Shown piece by piece: positions 9,401-16,466 of a stretch of 64,000 nt of DNA. The first letter of the stretch is position 1; every line of letters starts with the position of its first letter. The translations under genes and the position numbers were made by a program. Under the pieces are notes generated by a model that saw only the letters and a list, made by a program, of their open reading frames with translations, did no database searches and was not told the DNA's origin. This DNA comes from DASRDU01 sp035652435. Lineage in GTDB: Bacteria; Acidobacteriota; Blastocatellia; RBC074. The DNA lies in the NCBI GenBank assembly GCA_035652435.1, contig DASRDU010000071.1, positions 1 through 64,000 on the forward strand. Direction: 5' to 3'.

Positions 9401-9692
9401 GGTGGAAAAAGACCTTGATCACGCTGAAGCCGTTGAGCGATTGCGACTCGATGTGTTCGATGTCGTTGACCGTCGTGGTCAGCCCGCGCTCGCTCATCGT
9501 GACGACGCGCTTCTCCATCTCTTCGGCCGCAATGCCGTTGTAACTCCAGATCACCGAGACGACCGGGATGTCAATCTCGGGGAAGATGTCGGTGGACATC
9601 CGACGAATCATCACGCCGCCAAGGATGGCGATCAGCAGGGCCGCGACCACAAACGTGTAAGGGCGCCGGAGGGCAAGTTGAACGATCCACAT
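6486..9692 (-). CDS. RND multidrug efflux permease (AcrB/HAE1-like)
   Basis: Proton-driven inner-membrane transporter of 1068 residues, the usual length for the AcrB/acriflavin-resistance family. It begins with the typical MWIVQLALRRPYTF start and first transmembrane helix. The proton-relay acids are present as Asp401-Asp402 in GILVDDATVEIENIH of TM4. Two large periplasmic loops and twelve predicted helices are recognisable. The open frame extends 78 codons further upstream, but that part is polar, unlike the family and lacks a ribosome-binding site, so the start at 9692 is preferred. It is first in a two-gene operon with the adaptor. Organic molecules are a more likely substrate than metal, since the sequence resembles HAE1 rather than CusA members, but this is inference. 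Confidence 0.9.
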   Translation of the reverse strand: MWIVQLALRRPYTFVVAALLIAILGGVMIRRMSTDIFPEIDIPVVSVIWSYNGIAAEEMEKRVVTMSERGLTTTVNDIEHIESQSLNGFSVIKVFFHPGAKIEAAVAQITAMSQSVLRVLPPGITPPAIIRYNVSNVPILQASISSDSLSEQQLYDYSQNFIRTQLATVQGASLPLPYGGKPRQVMVDIDSQALYARGLSASDVTAAINAQNLILPAGTAKVGEREYNVRLNSSPDTIAALNDLPIKQVNGAMVFIRDVAQVHDGSQVQTNIVRQDGRRSALLTILKGGGASTLDIVGRVRQALPRIMATLPSELKINLLFDQSVFVRAAINGVMTEAVIAACLTAAMILLFLGSWRSTLIVTISIPLSILCSIIVMSLLGQTMNVMTLGGLALAVGILVDDATVEIENIHRNLGQGKPLRRAILDGAQQIAVPAFVSTLAICIVFVPVVFLSGAAKSMFTPLAMAVVFAMLASYLLSRTLIPTLVMYLLRDEVKLYHEDGEFVAASTGLISRLHNGFNHWFERLREQYHGALELALAHRRVVAFSFLAFCLGSFLFLPFIGEDFFPSVDAGQFRLHVRAPAGTRIEETERIFGQVEEAIRRTIPREELDLILDNIGLPSIGINLAYSDSATVSQSDGEILVSLKEKHRATPEYVKQLRRGLKQQFPQLTFFFQPADIVSQILNFGLPAPIDIQIVGRDQKGNYELARQIEQRVARIQGAADVHLHQIVDAPELRVNVDRTRAGQVGLTQRDVAGTLLTSLSSSSQTAPNYWLNPENGVSYFVAVQTPQYKMDSVDAIQSTPVTGGTLTSPQLLSNLASVEHSTAMAVVNHYNVQPTFDVYANVQGRDLGGVAREIDRVMDEFQAKLPRGTSLVMRGQIESMRSSFTGLGFGLLFAIVLVYFLMVVNFQSWLDPFIILMALPGALSGMLWMLFVTQTTVSVPSLMGAIMCVGVATANSILLVTFANEQRLAGKDAVSAALAAGYTRLRPVLMTALAMIIGMSPMALGLGEGGEQNAPLGRAVIGGLVVATVATLFFVPVVYSVLRRKSVGHADEELQSYAALPGAVRQ

Positions 9693-9993
9693 ATAAATCG
9701 AAATGCGATGATGACCGATGACCCGGGCGATGAATCGCGAAGAGTCACTATCAATCACTGTTTTCGCTCGCCGCGGTCCAGGGGCAGGGCTTCGACCCGC
9801 CCGGTAATCCCGCTCACGATGGCTTTCATCCGGCAGACCTTTCACTGCCGCCTGCCAGAGCGGGGTTCGATAGCGACCTGGATGAGGAACGGTGAGATGA
9901 TAGTTCCGGATGAATGATTCAGGCAAGGACGCTATTGGTAAGGCCAGGCCTGCGAACCGGGCAAAAAATCCTCCGCATCTATTGACAGGGATC

Positions 9994-10022
9994 GGTGCCC
10001 TGTGACGAACTGGCAGGGCACC
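9994..10022 (+). promoter_or_regulatory. 9-bp inverted repeat in the encapsulin leader region
   Basis: GGTGCCCTG (9994-10002) and CAGGGCACC (10014-10022) are perfectly complementary around an 11-nt spacer. It could be an RNA hairpin in a long leader or a regulator site. It lies 207 bp before the encapsulin start. Confidence 0.35.
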
Positions 10023-10175
10023 AAACAGGCCCGCTGAATCTTCGAGGGCTGCCTTCTGACGAACCCCGTAACCTGAGAAACCAGGATGCCAGTGAACAGC
10101 CGGATCAATTTTGTGCTTTTGTGTGCGGCATCAGTCTGATATTTTCAGGGCTGGCATGAGATGACCTCAGAATTC

Positions 10176-10190
10176 ATTACTGCCAGTAAT
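10176..10190 (+). promoter_or_regulatory. 15-bp palindrome, candidate operator of the encapsulin operon
   Basis: ATTACTG-C-CAGTAAT is a perfect palindrome with 7-bp arms. It ends 38 bp before the encapsulin ATG, where a repressor or leader element would act. It is AT-rich in a GC-rich context. No known regulator consensus was recognised with confidence. Confidence 0.4.
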
Positions 10191-10228
10191 AACCAGACCC
10201 CGCAGGAACACATTTTCAAGGATACATC

Positions 10229-11173
10229 ATGGCAAAAAGCGACAAGACTCGGCATACGCTGAGTGATCAGGCGGCTTATCAGCTCGCCAACGTCACGAAA
10301 ACCGCGCCGCAATACAGCGCCATCACCCCGCGCTGGCTCGTCCGGCTGCTCGACTGGAAACCCCTCGAAGCCGGCACGCTGCGCGTCAACCGCGTCGTGA
10401 ATGAAAAATCGGTGGACGTGATTTGCGGTCAGGAAGAGACTCAGGCGCTCCCTGAAACTTTCGTCCCCTATGACGAGAAGCCGCGCGAGTACACGCTCAA
10501 CTCGATCTCGGCGGTACTCGACGTTCACACCCGCACTTCGGATCTTTACAGCAACCCTTTCGACCAGATCAAAGAACAGCTCCGGCTCACCATCGAAACC
10601 GTCAAGGAACGGCAGGAGAGCGAACTGATCAATAACGACGATTACGGCCTGCTGAAAAACGTCCCCACCTCGCAGCGCATCCAGACCCGCAAGGGTTCGC
10701 CGACCCCGGACGACCTGGATGACCTGATCTCCAAAGTGTGGAAGGAGCCGTCATTTTTCCTGGCGCATCCGCGAGCCATTGCCGCGTTCGGGCGCGAATG
10801 CACGCGCCGCGGCGTGCCGCCGCCAACCGTCACCCTGTTCGGCTCATCGTTCCTGACGTGGCGGGGGATTCCTTTAGTGCCGACCGATAAACTGCTGGTT
10901 GACGGCCAGACTGCTCCGGCCGTGGGGCAGGGCGGCAAAACCAGCATTCTGCTGCTGCGGGTCGGCGAGCAGAAACAGGGCGTGATCGGGCTCTACCAGC
11001 CCGGCCTTCCGGGCGAGCAGACCCCGGGATTGTCGGTGCGCTTTATGGGCATCAACCAGAATGCCGTCGGCTCCTATCTGGTTTCATTGTACTGCTCCGC
11101 CGCCGTCCTGACCGATGATGCCATCGCAACTCTCGAAGAAGTAGAAGTGGGCAACTACCATGAATACAAATAA
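10229..11173 (+). CDS. Family 2A encapsulin nanocompartment shell protein
   Basis: Shell protein with the HK97 phage-capsid fold that self-assembles into an icosahedral cytoplasmic compartment. The 314-residue length, the N-terminal arm, the ERQESELINNDDYGLL helix region, the later FFLAHPRAIAAFGRE segment and the C-terminal LYCSAAVLTDDAIATLEEVEV strand are recognised from SrpI-like family 2A shells. The start has AAGGA at 10218-10222 and agrees with the family N-terminus. The stop codon lies inside the next gene (14-bp overlap), so shell and cargo are translationally coupled. Family 2A shells package cysteine desulfurases and are linked to sulfur metabolism and storage, which agrees with the neighbour. 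No cyclic-nucleotide-binding insertion (family 2B) is present. Homology is recalled, not computed. Confidence 0.85.
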   Translation: MAKSDKTRHTLSDQAAYQLANVTKTAPQYSAITPRWLVRLLDWKPLEAGTLRVNRVVNEKSVDVICGQEETQALPETFVPYDEKPREYTLNSISAVLDVHTRTSDLYSNPFDQIKEQLRLTIETVKERQESELINNDDYGLLKNVPTSQRIQTRKGSPTPDDLDDLISKVWKEPSFFLAHPRAIAAFGRECTRRGVPPPTVTLFGSSFLTWRGIPLVPTDKLLVDGQTAPAVGQGGKTSILLLRVGEQKQGVIGLYQPGLPGEQTPGLSVRFMGINQNAVGSYLVSLYCSAAVLTDDAIATLEEVEVGNYHEYK

Positions 11174-13178
11174 ACCATCTCAGCCCGACGAACTCGATCT
11201 GACAGGCGCATCCGAGGCGCTGGCGGCAGGTCTGCCTGACCCGGCGGCGCTGGCCCGCCTTGCCAATGAGCTTTATCAGGCCTTTCAGCACCAAGCCGCG
11301 CCCGGCGGATTTCCCGGGGCACATATCCCGGACACGCCGGAAGCAGCGGTCTCGAACCTGATGATGCCTGCCGCGCCACCAGTGAATGTTTCGTCACTGG
11401 GCGTATCGCCGCATATGCCTGTTTCGCCTGCCACGCCACAGCATTTAACTGAAGCGGAATTACAGGCAGCAGCCTCAGATGTCGCGGGGTCTCATTTGTC
11501 CAATGCGGTAATCACTTCGCCGCAGTCGGCTATGCGATTTTCGGAACCGGCTTCGCCGGGTATTCCAGGAGGCGTTTCGGCAGCCGACTTTTCAGTGACG
11601 CCCTCGTTCTCTTTTCTTGAGCAGGCCCGCTCGCTGTTTGAAAAGACGGCGGCCCCGCCCCTGCAGGCTTTTGCACCGACGATAAAAATCCCGACGGAAA
11701 CGGAAGTTCGCGGGATAGCGCCCTCACTGCCGGGTCACCAGCCGACCTCGATTCCGGCGATGCCGCTCCCGGCTGTTTCCACGCCGCAGATTCCCGGCGC
11801 CGTGCCGCGGATCGGCGGCATCGGCCAGCCGTCAGCTTTCCCATTTCTGGAAACGGCACGGTCGGTCACGCCCGCCAGCATTTCGCCCGTGTTGTCCCCG
11901 GTCGGCAATGAACCCAACCTTCCGCCGCAGTCGGGCCTGTCGGCCGGGCTCTTCGATGTCCACGCCGTGCGGCGCGATTTCCCGATTCTGCAGGAACGCG
12001 TCAACGGTCGTCCTTTGATCTGGCTCGACAATGCCGCCACCACGCAGAAGCCGCAGTCGGTGATTGATCGCCTCTCGTATTTTTACGAACACGAAAACTC
12101 CAACGTCCACCGGGCGGCACACGAACTGGCGGCGCGCTCGACCGACGCTTTCGACGCGGCGCGGGAAAAGGTGCGCCGCTTTATGAACGCCGGTTCGACG
12201 CGTGAAATCATCTTCGTGCGCGGCGCGACTGAAGGCATCAACCTCGTGGCCAAAAGCTGGGGCCAGCGGCACATCCACGAGGGCGATGAAATCGTCATCA
12301 CCCACCTTGAACACCACGCCAACATCGTCCCCTGGCAGATGCTCTGCGCCGAGAAAGGCGCGCGGCTGCGGGTCGCGCCCGTGGACAACCACGGACAGGT
12401 GATGCTGGATGAGTACGAAAAACTGCTGGGGCCGAAAACCCGACTGGTGGCCTTCGCGCAGGTTTCCAACGCGCTGGGAACAGTCACGCCCGTCGCGGAG
12501 ATGGTGGCGATAGCGCATCGCTACGGCGCCAAAGTGCTGGTTGACGGGGCGCAGGCCATTTCCCACATGAGCGTGGACGTGCAGGCTTACGACTGCGATT
12601 TTTATGTCTTTTCAGGGCACAAGGTGTTCGCGCCCACGGGAATCGGCGTTGTCTACGGCAAGTATGAGGTTCTCGATTCGACCCCACCCTGGCAGGGCGG
12701 CGGCAACATGATCGCTGACGTCACTTTCGAGCGGACGTTGTATCAATCCGTGCCTTTCCGCTTCGAAGCCGGCACGGGCAGCATCGCCGATGCGGTGGGC
12801 CTGGGCGCCGCGATTGATTACCTCGACCGGATCGGCATGGCCAATGTCTCGCGTTATGAACACGACCTGCTGGTCTATGCCATCGAGGGGTTGCAGCGCA
12901 TCCCCGGTCTGCGCCTGATCGGCACGGCCCGCGAAAAGGCCAGCGTACTCTCCTTCGTGCTGGACGGGTTCACTACTGAAGAGGTCGGGCAGGCTCTGAA
13001 CCGGGAAGGGATCGCCGTGCGGGCGGGCCACCATTGTGCCCAGCCCATCCTGCGCCGCTTCGGACTGGAAAGCACGGTGCGGCCTTCGCTCGCGTTTTAC
13101 AACACCTGCGAGGAAATTGACGCGTTGATCGCCGCGATCTGGAATCTGAAAAATGGGAAAAGCCACGGGGTGATATAG
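11160..13178 (+). CDS. Encapsulin cargo cysteine desulfurase with N-terminal loading domain
   Basis: PLP enzyme that removes sulfur from L-cysteine to give alanine and an enzyme persulfide. Residues 264-672 form a complete SufS-type desulfurase: LDNAATTQKPQSVIDRL, the cofactor Lys488 in FSGHKVFAPTG, and the persulfide Cys626 in RAGHHCAQP. Residues 1-263 are a low-complexity Pro/Ala/Ser-rich extension, the hallmark of family 2A encapsulin cargo, where this region directs loading into the shell. Within it an early helix (ALARLANELYQAF, about 30-42) and two related motifs, SFLEQARS (151-158) and PFLETARS (228-235), stand out from the disordered sequence. The gene overlaps the shell gene by 14 bp and ends 10 bp from a convergent gene. 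The serine acetyltransferase and rhodanese often linked to this system are not nearby. Confidence 0.9.
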   Translation: MNTNKPSQPDELDLTGASEALAAGLPDPAALARLANELYQAFQHQAAPGGFPGAHIPDTPEAAVSNLMMPAAPPVNVSSLGVSPHMPVSPATPQHLTEAELQAAASDVAGSHLSNAVITSPQSAMRFSEPASPGIPGGVSAADFSVTPSFSFLEQARSLFEKTAAPPLQAFAPTIKIPTETEVRGIAPSLPGHQPTSIPAMPLPAVSTPQIPGAVPRIGGIGQPSAFPFLETARSVTPASISPVLSPVGNEPNLPPQSGLSAGLFDVHAVRRDFPILQERVNGRPLIWLDNAATTQKPQSVIDRLSYFYEHENSNVHRAAHELAARSTDAFDAAREKVRRFMNAGSTREIIFVRGATEGINLVAKSWGQRHIHEGDEIVITHLEHHANIVPWQMLCAEKGARLRVAPVDNHGQVMLDEYEKLLGPKTRLVAFAQVSNALGTVTPVAEMVAIAHRYGAKVLVDGAQAISHMSVDVQAYDCDFYVFSGHKVFAPTGIGVVYGKYEVLDSTPPWQGGGNMIADVTFERTLYQSVPFRFEAGTGSIADAVGLGAAIDYLDRIGMANVSRYEHDLLVYAIEGLQRIPGLRLIGTAREKASVLSFVLDGFTTEEVGQALNREGIAVRAGHHCAQPILRRFGLESTVRPSLAFYNTCEEIDALIAAIWNLKNGKSHGVI

Positions 13179-13188
13179 CCTGCCGGTA

Positions 13189-14403
13189 TCAGGCACGCTG
13201 GCTCCGTCGTCGCGCGACGATCAGTTGCAAAAGAAAGATCATCGCGCAGTTGAAAATGACCAGCCCGAGTCCGGTTTCGATGGAGCGCGTCTGCGCAATC
13301 TTCCCGGCCAGCCACGGCGCGGTCATCCCGCCGCTGAGCGCGACCACGAAGATGACGCTGAAAGCCGTGCCGGAAAACTGCGCGAAGGCTTCGCCCGCCT
13401 GCGCCAGCGTCGTCGGAAAGATGGCCGCAAAGCCCAGCCCGATGAAGATCACCGCAGCAATTGCGACGGCCCCGGACTGCGCGAGCAGCAGACACGCAAC
13501 CGCCGCCGCCGCAAGTAGCGCGCTCGCGCACACGAGCGTCGCGCCTTTCACCCTGCCCGACAGCCAGCCGCAGACCGAGCGCCCGGCCATTACCGCTGCC
13601 CAGTAACCGGCCAGCACAAATGCCGCCTGTCCCGCCTCAATGCGAAACCGTTCGGCCAGAAAAGTCGAAAGCCAGCCGCCGACGGTGAATTCGTTCCCGC
13701 TTTGAAAGAAGAGTACGAAGGCGAACAGATAAAGCAGCGGGCTCCGCAGCACCGCCGCCAGTTCGCCGCGCGGCAGCCCGCCGGCATGTTTCGGCGCGGG
13801 GAAATCAACCGTCAGATACAACACAAACGGCGCGAGCGTGAAGAGCGCGAACAGGCAGATGATCGCCCTGAGCCCCAGACGCCCGTTGAGCGCGCCGATC
13901 AGAAAAGGCGTGACGAGCGCGCCCACGCCGAAAAAGATACCCAGGCTGTTGAGCGCCGCGCCGCGCCGTTCCGGGCTGATGTCGTTGACTAAAGCGTTGG
14001 TCGCGCCGTTCAGCGCGCCGCCGCCCAGGCCCAGAGCGGCGAGCGAAAACGTGATCGCCGCGTAACTGCCCGCGAGCGCCAGACTCGTGTACGCCGCGCC
14101 GACCAGCACAATCGAAGCGAGCAGCAGCAGCCTGAACCCGAAGCGGTCGCACACGGGCCCGAAGACGAGCGAGCCGATGAGCATCGCAAAATTCATCGCC
14201 AGAAAGAGCGCGCCCGCGCCGCCCTTGTCGAACCCGATCTTTTCAACCAGCCCGGGCAGCATCGCGCCCAGCGAAGCCATCACCACGCCGAAGACGAAAG
14301 CCCCGGCGAAGATGGCGAGCGTGAGACCGCGGTAGTGAGGGAAGCTGGCGGCGTCGCTGAAGATGACGTGAGGCGCAGGCGTCGCGGCTTCTTCGGTTTT
14401 CAT
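13189..14403 (-). CDS. MFS transporter
   Basis: Twelve-helix major facilitator superfamily permease of 404 residues; inner membrane. The helices are clear, and an SLVFGPVCDRFGFRLL segment matches the loop 2-3 G-x-x-x-D-R-x-G signature. The ATG at 14403 with GGAGAG just upstream is chosen. The frame is open 23 codons further, but that part lies in the repeat-derived sequence of the gap. It is the last gene of the minus-strand carbohydrate locus, 281 bp after the SIS gene and separated from it by nested hairpins, so it may be partly uncoupled from the upstream genes. A sugar or amino-sugar substrate is inferred from the neighbours only. Confidence 0.85.
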   Translation of the reverse strand: MKTEEAATPAPHVIFSDAASFPHYRGLTLAIFAGAFVFGVVMASLGAMLPGLVEKIGFDKGGAGALFLAMNFAMLIGSLVFGPVCDRFGFRLLLLASIVLVGAAYTSLALAGSYAAITFSLAALGLGGGALNGATNALVNDISPERRGAALNSLGIFFGVGALVTPFLIGALNGRLGLRAIICLFALFTLAPFVLYLTVDFPAPKHAGGLPRGELAAVLRSPLLYLFAFVLFFQSGNEFTVGGWLSTFLAERFRIEAGQAAFVLAGYWAAVMAGRSVCGWLSGRVKGATLVCASALLAAAAVACLLLAQSGAVAIAAVIFIGLGFAAIFPTTLAQAGEAFAQFSGTAFSVIFVVALSGGMTAPWLAGKIAQTRSIETGLGLVIFNCAMIFLLQLIVARRRSQRA

Positions 14404-14421
14404 TTTGCTCTCCGGAAATTT

Positions 14422-14671
14422 ATCCACGAAGGCGCACGAAGCAGCACGGAGACAGGTGGAGCAAGTCTTCACATTACTTGAAGCCCGGGCCTGAGTCGCG
14501 GAGCCCCGGGAGCGCGAGCGTCCCGCTCGCCAGGCTTGAGGGGAAGGTCTTGCTCGGACCGTGAGTCCAGGCCTGGCGAGCGGGACGCTCGCGCTCCCGG
14601 GGTGGAGCAGCTTTATTTCAAGACCGTGATTTGTGCCCAGGCTTCATGTTACTTCGTGCGCCTTCGCGGAT
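14422..14671. repeat. Nested inverted repeats between MFS and SIS genes
   Basis: Outer arms: ATCCACGAAGGCGCACGAAG at 14422-14441 and its complement at 14652-14671 with one mismatch. Inner arms: perfect 32-nt arms at 14504-14535 and 14571-14602 (CCCCGGGAGCGCGAGCGTCC and onward) around a 35-nt loop. The two pairs are unrelated in sequence and one sits inside the other, which suggests that one repeat family inserted into another. A 16-nt stretch like the inner arm (CGGGAGCGCGAGCG) also encodes the C-terminus of the ROK gene at about 15508-15525. Confidence 0.85.
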
Positions 14672-14684
14672 GATTTTTTCGGTG

Positions 14685-15470
14685 TTATGACTCCGTCCGA
14701 TTTTCGCCGGCGCGCACCGAAGTCCGCGCGTAGTAGAAATCGGTGAAGGCCTGGTAGACGTGTTCGAGGTGTCCCGGCCTGACGCCCGGCACGTTGGGCG
14801 AGACGAAGGTCGGCGGCACGCCGCCTTGGGCGGCCAGTTGCGCGGCGGTCTCGGCGACCAGCGACATCGCCACCGCAATCGCCGCCACCGTCGAACCTGC
14901 GGCCACCTTCTCGACCTGCCCCACGTCCACCAGCGCGTCTTCGGGCGGCGTGCAGTTGTCAATCGCGAAGTGGGCCACGTCCGAAAGTTTCTCTCCCGAT
15001 GAATGCGTGGCCTGACGGCTGCGGGCGTTCTCGTGCGACGAGACGGTGACGACCGTCAGGCCCAGCCGCCGCGCCTCCTGCGCCACCTCAATCGGGGCGG
15101 CATTGAGGCCGCCGTGCGAGAAGACGATCATGCAGTCGCGGCTTTCGAGCGGGAAGCTTTGCAAAAAGACTCCGGCGTAGCCTTCCTGCCGCTCCAGCCA
15201 CAACAGCTCGCGCGCGCCGCCCGGCCCGATGACGTTCGTCCACATCAGCCGCGGGTCGTAGAGCGGGAAGAAGCCGACGAAGCCGCCGTAGCGCGGGAAG
15301 ACGTCCATCACCGGGATCACGCTATGACCGCTGCCGAAGAGGTAGACGCGCCCACCATTGCGGATCGAGTCGGCCATCTTCTCCGCCGCCGCCCGGATCA
15401 CCGGCAGTTGTGTTTCGCGAATTTGATTGAGGATTCCGCCCACGCGGGTCAGGTAGTTTTCAGCAGACAT
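14685..15470 (-). CDS. SIS domain protein (UPF0309-like)
   Basis: Sugar-isomerase (SIS) fold protein of 261 residues that probably binds or isomerises a phosphorylated (amino)sugar in the cytoplasm. An N-terminal helical region precedes the sugar-phosphate loop VYLFGSGHS (about 42-50). IVFSHGG (about 115-121) and the conserved block EKVAAGSTVAAIAVAMSL (about 188-205) follow. The protein resembles UPF0309 proteins, which sit in amino-sugar or muropeptide salvage loci. It starts 19 bp after the ROK kinase stop codon, so the two are probably cotranslated. The exact reaction cannot be read from the sequence. Confidence 0.8.
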   Translation of the reverse strand: MSAENYLTRVGGILNQIRETQLPVIRAAAEKMADSIRNGGRVYLFGSGHSVIPVMDVFPRYGGFVGFFPLYDPRLMWTNVIGPGGARELLWLERQEGYAGVFLQSFPLESRDCMIVFSHGGLNAAPIEVAQEARRLGLTVVTVSSHENARSRQATHSSGEKLSDVAHFAIDNCTPPEDALVDVGQVEKVAAGSTVAAIAVAMSLVAETAAQLAAQGGVPPTFVSPNVPGVRPGHLEHVYQAFTDFYYARTSVRAGENRTES

Positions 15471-15489
15471 CTGGTAATTTCACCCTTCG

Positions 15490-16455
15490 TTACTCGGGGC
15501 CGGTCGCGCTCGCGCTCCCGGCGCTGTTTTCATCCCAGGCAATGCGCGCCGCGCCGTACAGCCCGGCGTGTTCATCAAGCGTGCTGCGTTCGATCCGCAC
15601 GCGTTCGGCGGCCATCGGCTGCGCCCAGCGCATGGTTTCGCGCCGCACGGCCGCAAGCAGATATTCGCCCCGTTGAAAGAGGCCGCCGCCCAGCACGACC
15701 ATCTGCGGATTGAGCGTGCTGATCAGATTGGCGACGCCCATGCCCAGAAAACCTGCGGCTTCGTCGAGCAGCGCCCGCCCCGCCGCATCATCGTGTTCGG
15801 CGGCTTCGATCACCGCTCGCGCGCCCTGACCGCGCAACTCATCGCGTCCGGCAAAGAAGTCGCGTTCTTCGGCCTTGCGTCCGAGCGATTTGCCCGAAGC
15901 TTCAGCTTCAAGGCATCCCATCCAGGCGTACAGTTCCTGAAATTCCGGCTGCAATGCGAACCACCCGGCGCAGCCCGCCAGATCGTCGCGGCCTCGAATG
16001 AGGCGCCCGCCGCTGATGATGCCCGCGCCGATCCCGGTGCCGACGGCCAGGAAGACCACGTCTTCCAGCCCCGCCGCCCGGCCGCGCCACGCTTCGCCGA
16101 GTACGTAAGCGTTGCGATCCGAATCAACCTGCAAAGGCCATCGCACGCGCTGCCGTAACTCGCGCAAGAGCGGAATATGGTCCCAGCCCGCGATGTTCGG
16201 CGCCCAGACCGTGCCCGCACGCCGGTTGACCCAGCCGGGCACCGCCAGGCCGACGCCCGCGACGGTGCAATGTGCCGGGGCATGAATGACGGCTTCCACG
16301 ATCAGGTTCGTGAGCTGATCGAGTGAGTCGGCGAGCGATGATTGTGCGGTGGCTTCCGCGCGCTGCCAGAGCAGATCGCCCGCGCGCGAAATCAGCCCGG
16401 CGGAGATTTTAGTGCCGCCGATGTCGAGCGCCGCCACGGCACTTTCAGCGATCAT
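15490..16455 (-). CDS. ROK family sugar kinase-like protein
   Basis: ROK-type protein of 321 residues with no DNA-binding domain, so a kinase rather than a repressor. The phosphate loop ALDIGGTKISAG is at residues 8-19, with WAPNIAGW and the sugar-binding VDSDRNAYVLGE region (DNDxNxAxxGE-like) following, then the AVGTGIGAGI second phosphate loop. The usual zinc site (GHxxxxxxG then CxCGxxGCxE) is eroded: only GCLEAEASG remains, the CxC part is absent, and GCAGW replaces the GH region. It may therefore use no zinc or have altered specificity. It lies 11 bp after the PIG-L gene and 19 bp before the SIS gene. The extreme C-terminus (SAGSASATGPE) is encoded by a sequence resembling a repeat arm. 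Confidence 0.8.
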   Translation of the reverse strand: MIAESAVAALDIGGTKISAGLISRAGDLLWQRAEATAQSSLADSLDQLTNLIVEAVIHAPAHCTVAGVGLAVPGWVNRRAGTVWAPNIAGWDHIPLLRELRQRVRWPLQVDSDRNAYVLGEAWRGRAAGLEDVVFLAVGTGIGAGIISGGRLIRGRDDLAGCAGWFALQPEFQELYAWMGCLEAEASGKSLGRKAEERDFFAGRDELRGQGARAVIEAAEHDDAAGRALLDEAAGFLGMGVANLISTLNPQMVVLGGGLFQRGEYLLAAVRRETMRWAQPMAAERVRIERSTLDEHAGLYGAARIAWDENSAGSASATGPE

Positions 16456-16466
16456 CCGGACTCCTT

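Larger units (their letters stand above)
9693..10228. other. Divergent intergenic region upstream of the encapsulin operon
   Basis: A 536-bp gene-free gap between the RND permease and encapsulin start codons. It must hold promoters in both directions, but no convincing -35/-10 pair was found. Two symmetric elements are visible and listed separately: a 9-bp inverted repeat at 9994-10022 and a 15-bp palindrome at 10176-10190. The segment from 10020 to 10160 is unexplained. Confidence 0.6.

Noticed and set aside
9693..9926. 78-codon N-terminal extension of the RND permease
   Set aside because: Polar, no ribosome-binding site, and the canonical RND start MWIVQLALRRP is at 9692.
9990..10110. Possible TPP (THI-box) riboswitch before the encapsulin gene
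   Set aside because: GGTGCC, GCTGA, CCCCGTAACCTGA and CCAGGATGCCAG occur in roughly the right order, but the essential CTGAGA and TCTGGATAAT-type segments are missing and the stems do not pair as required.
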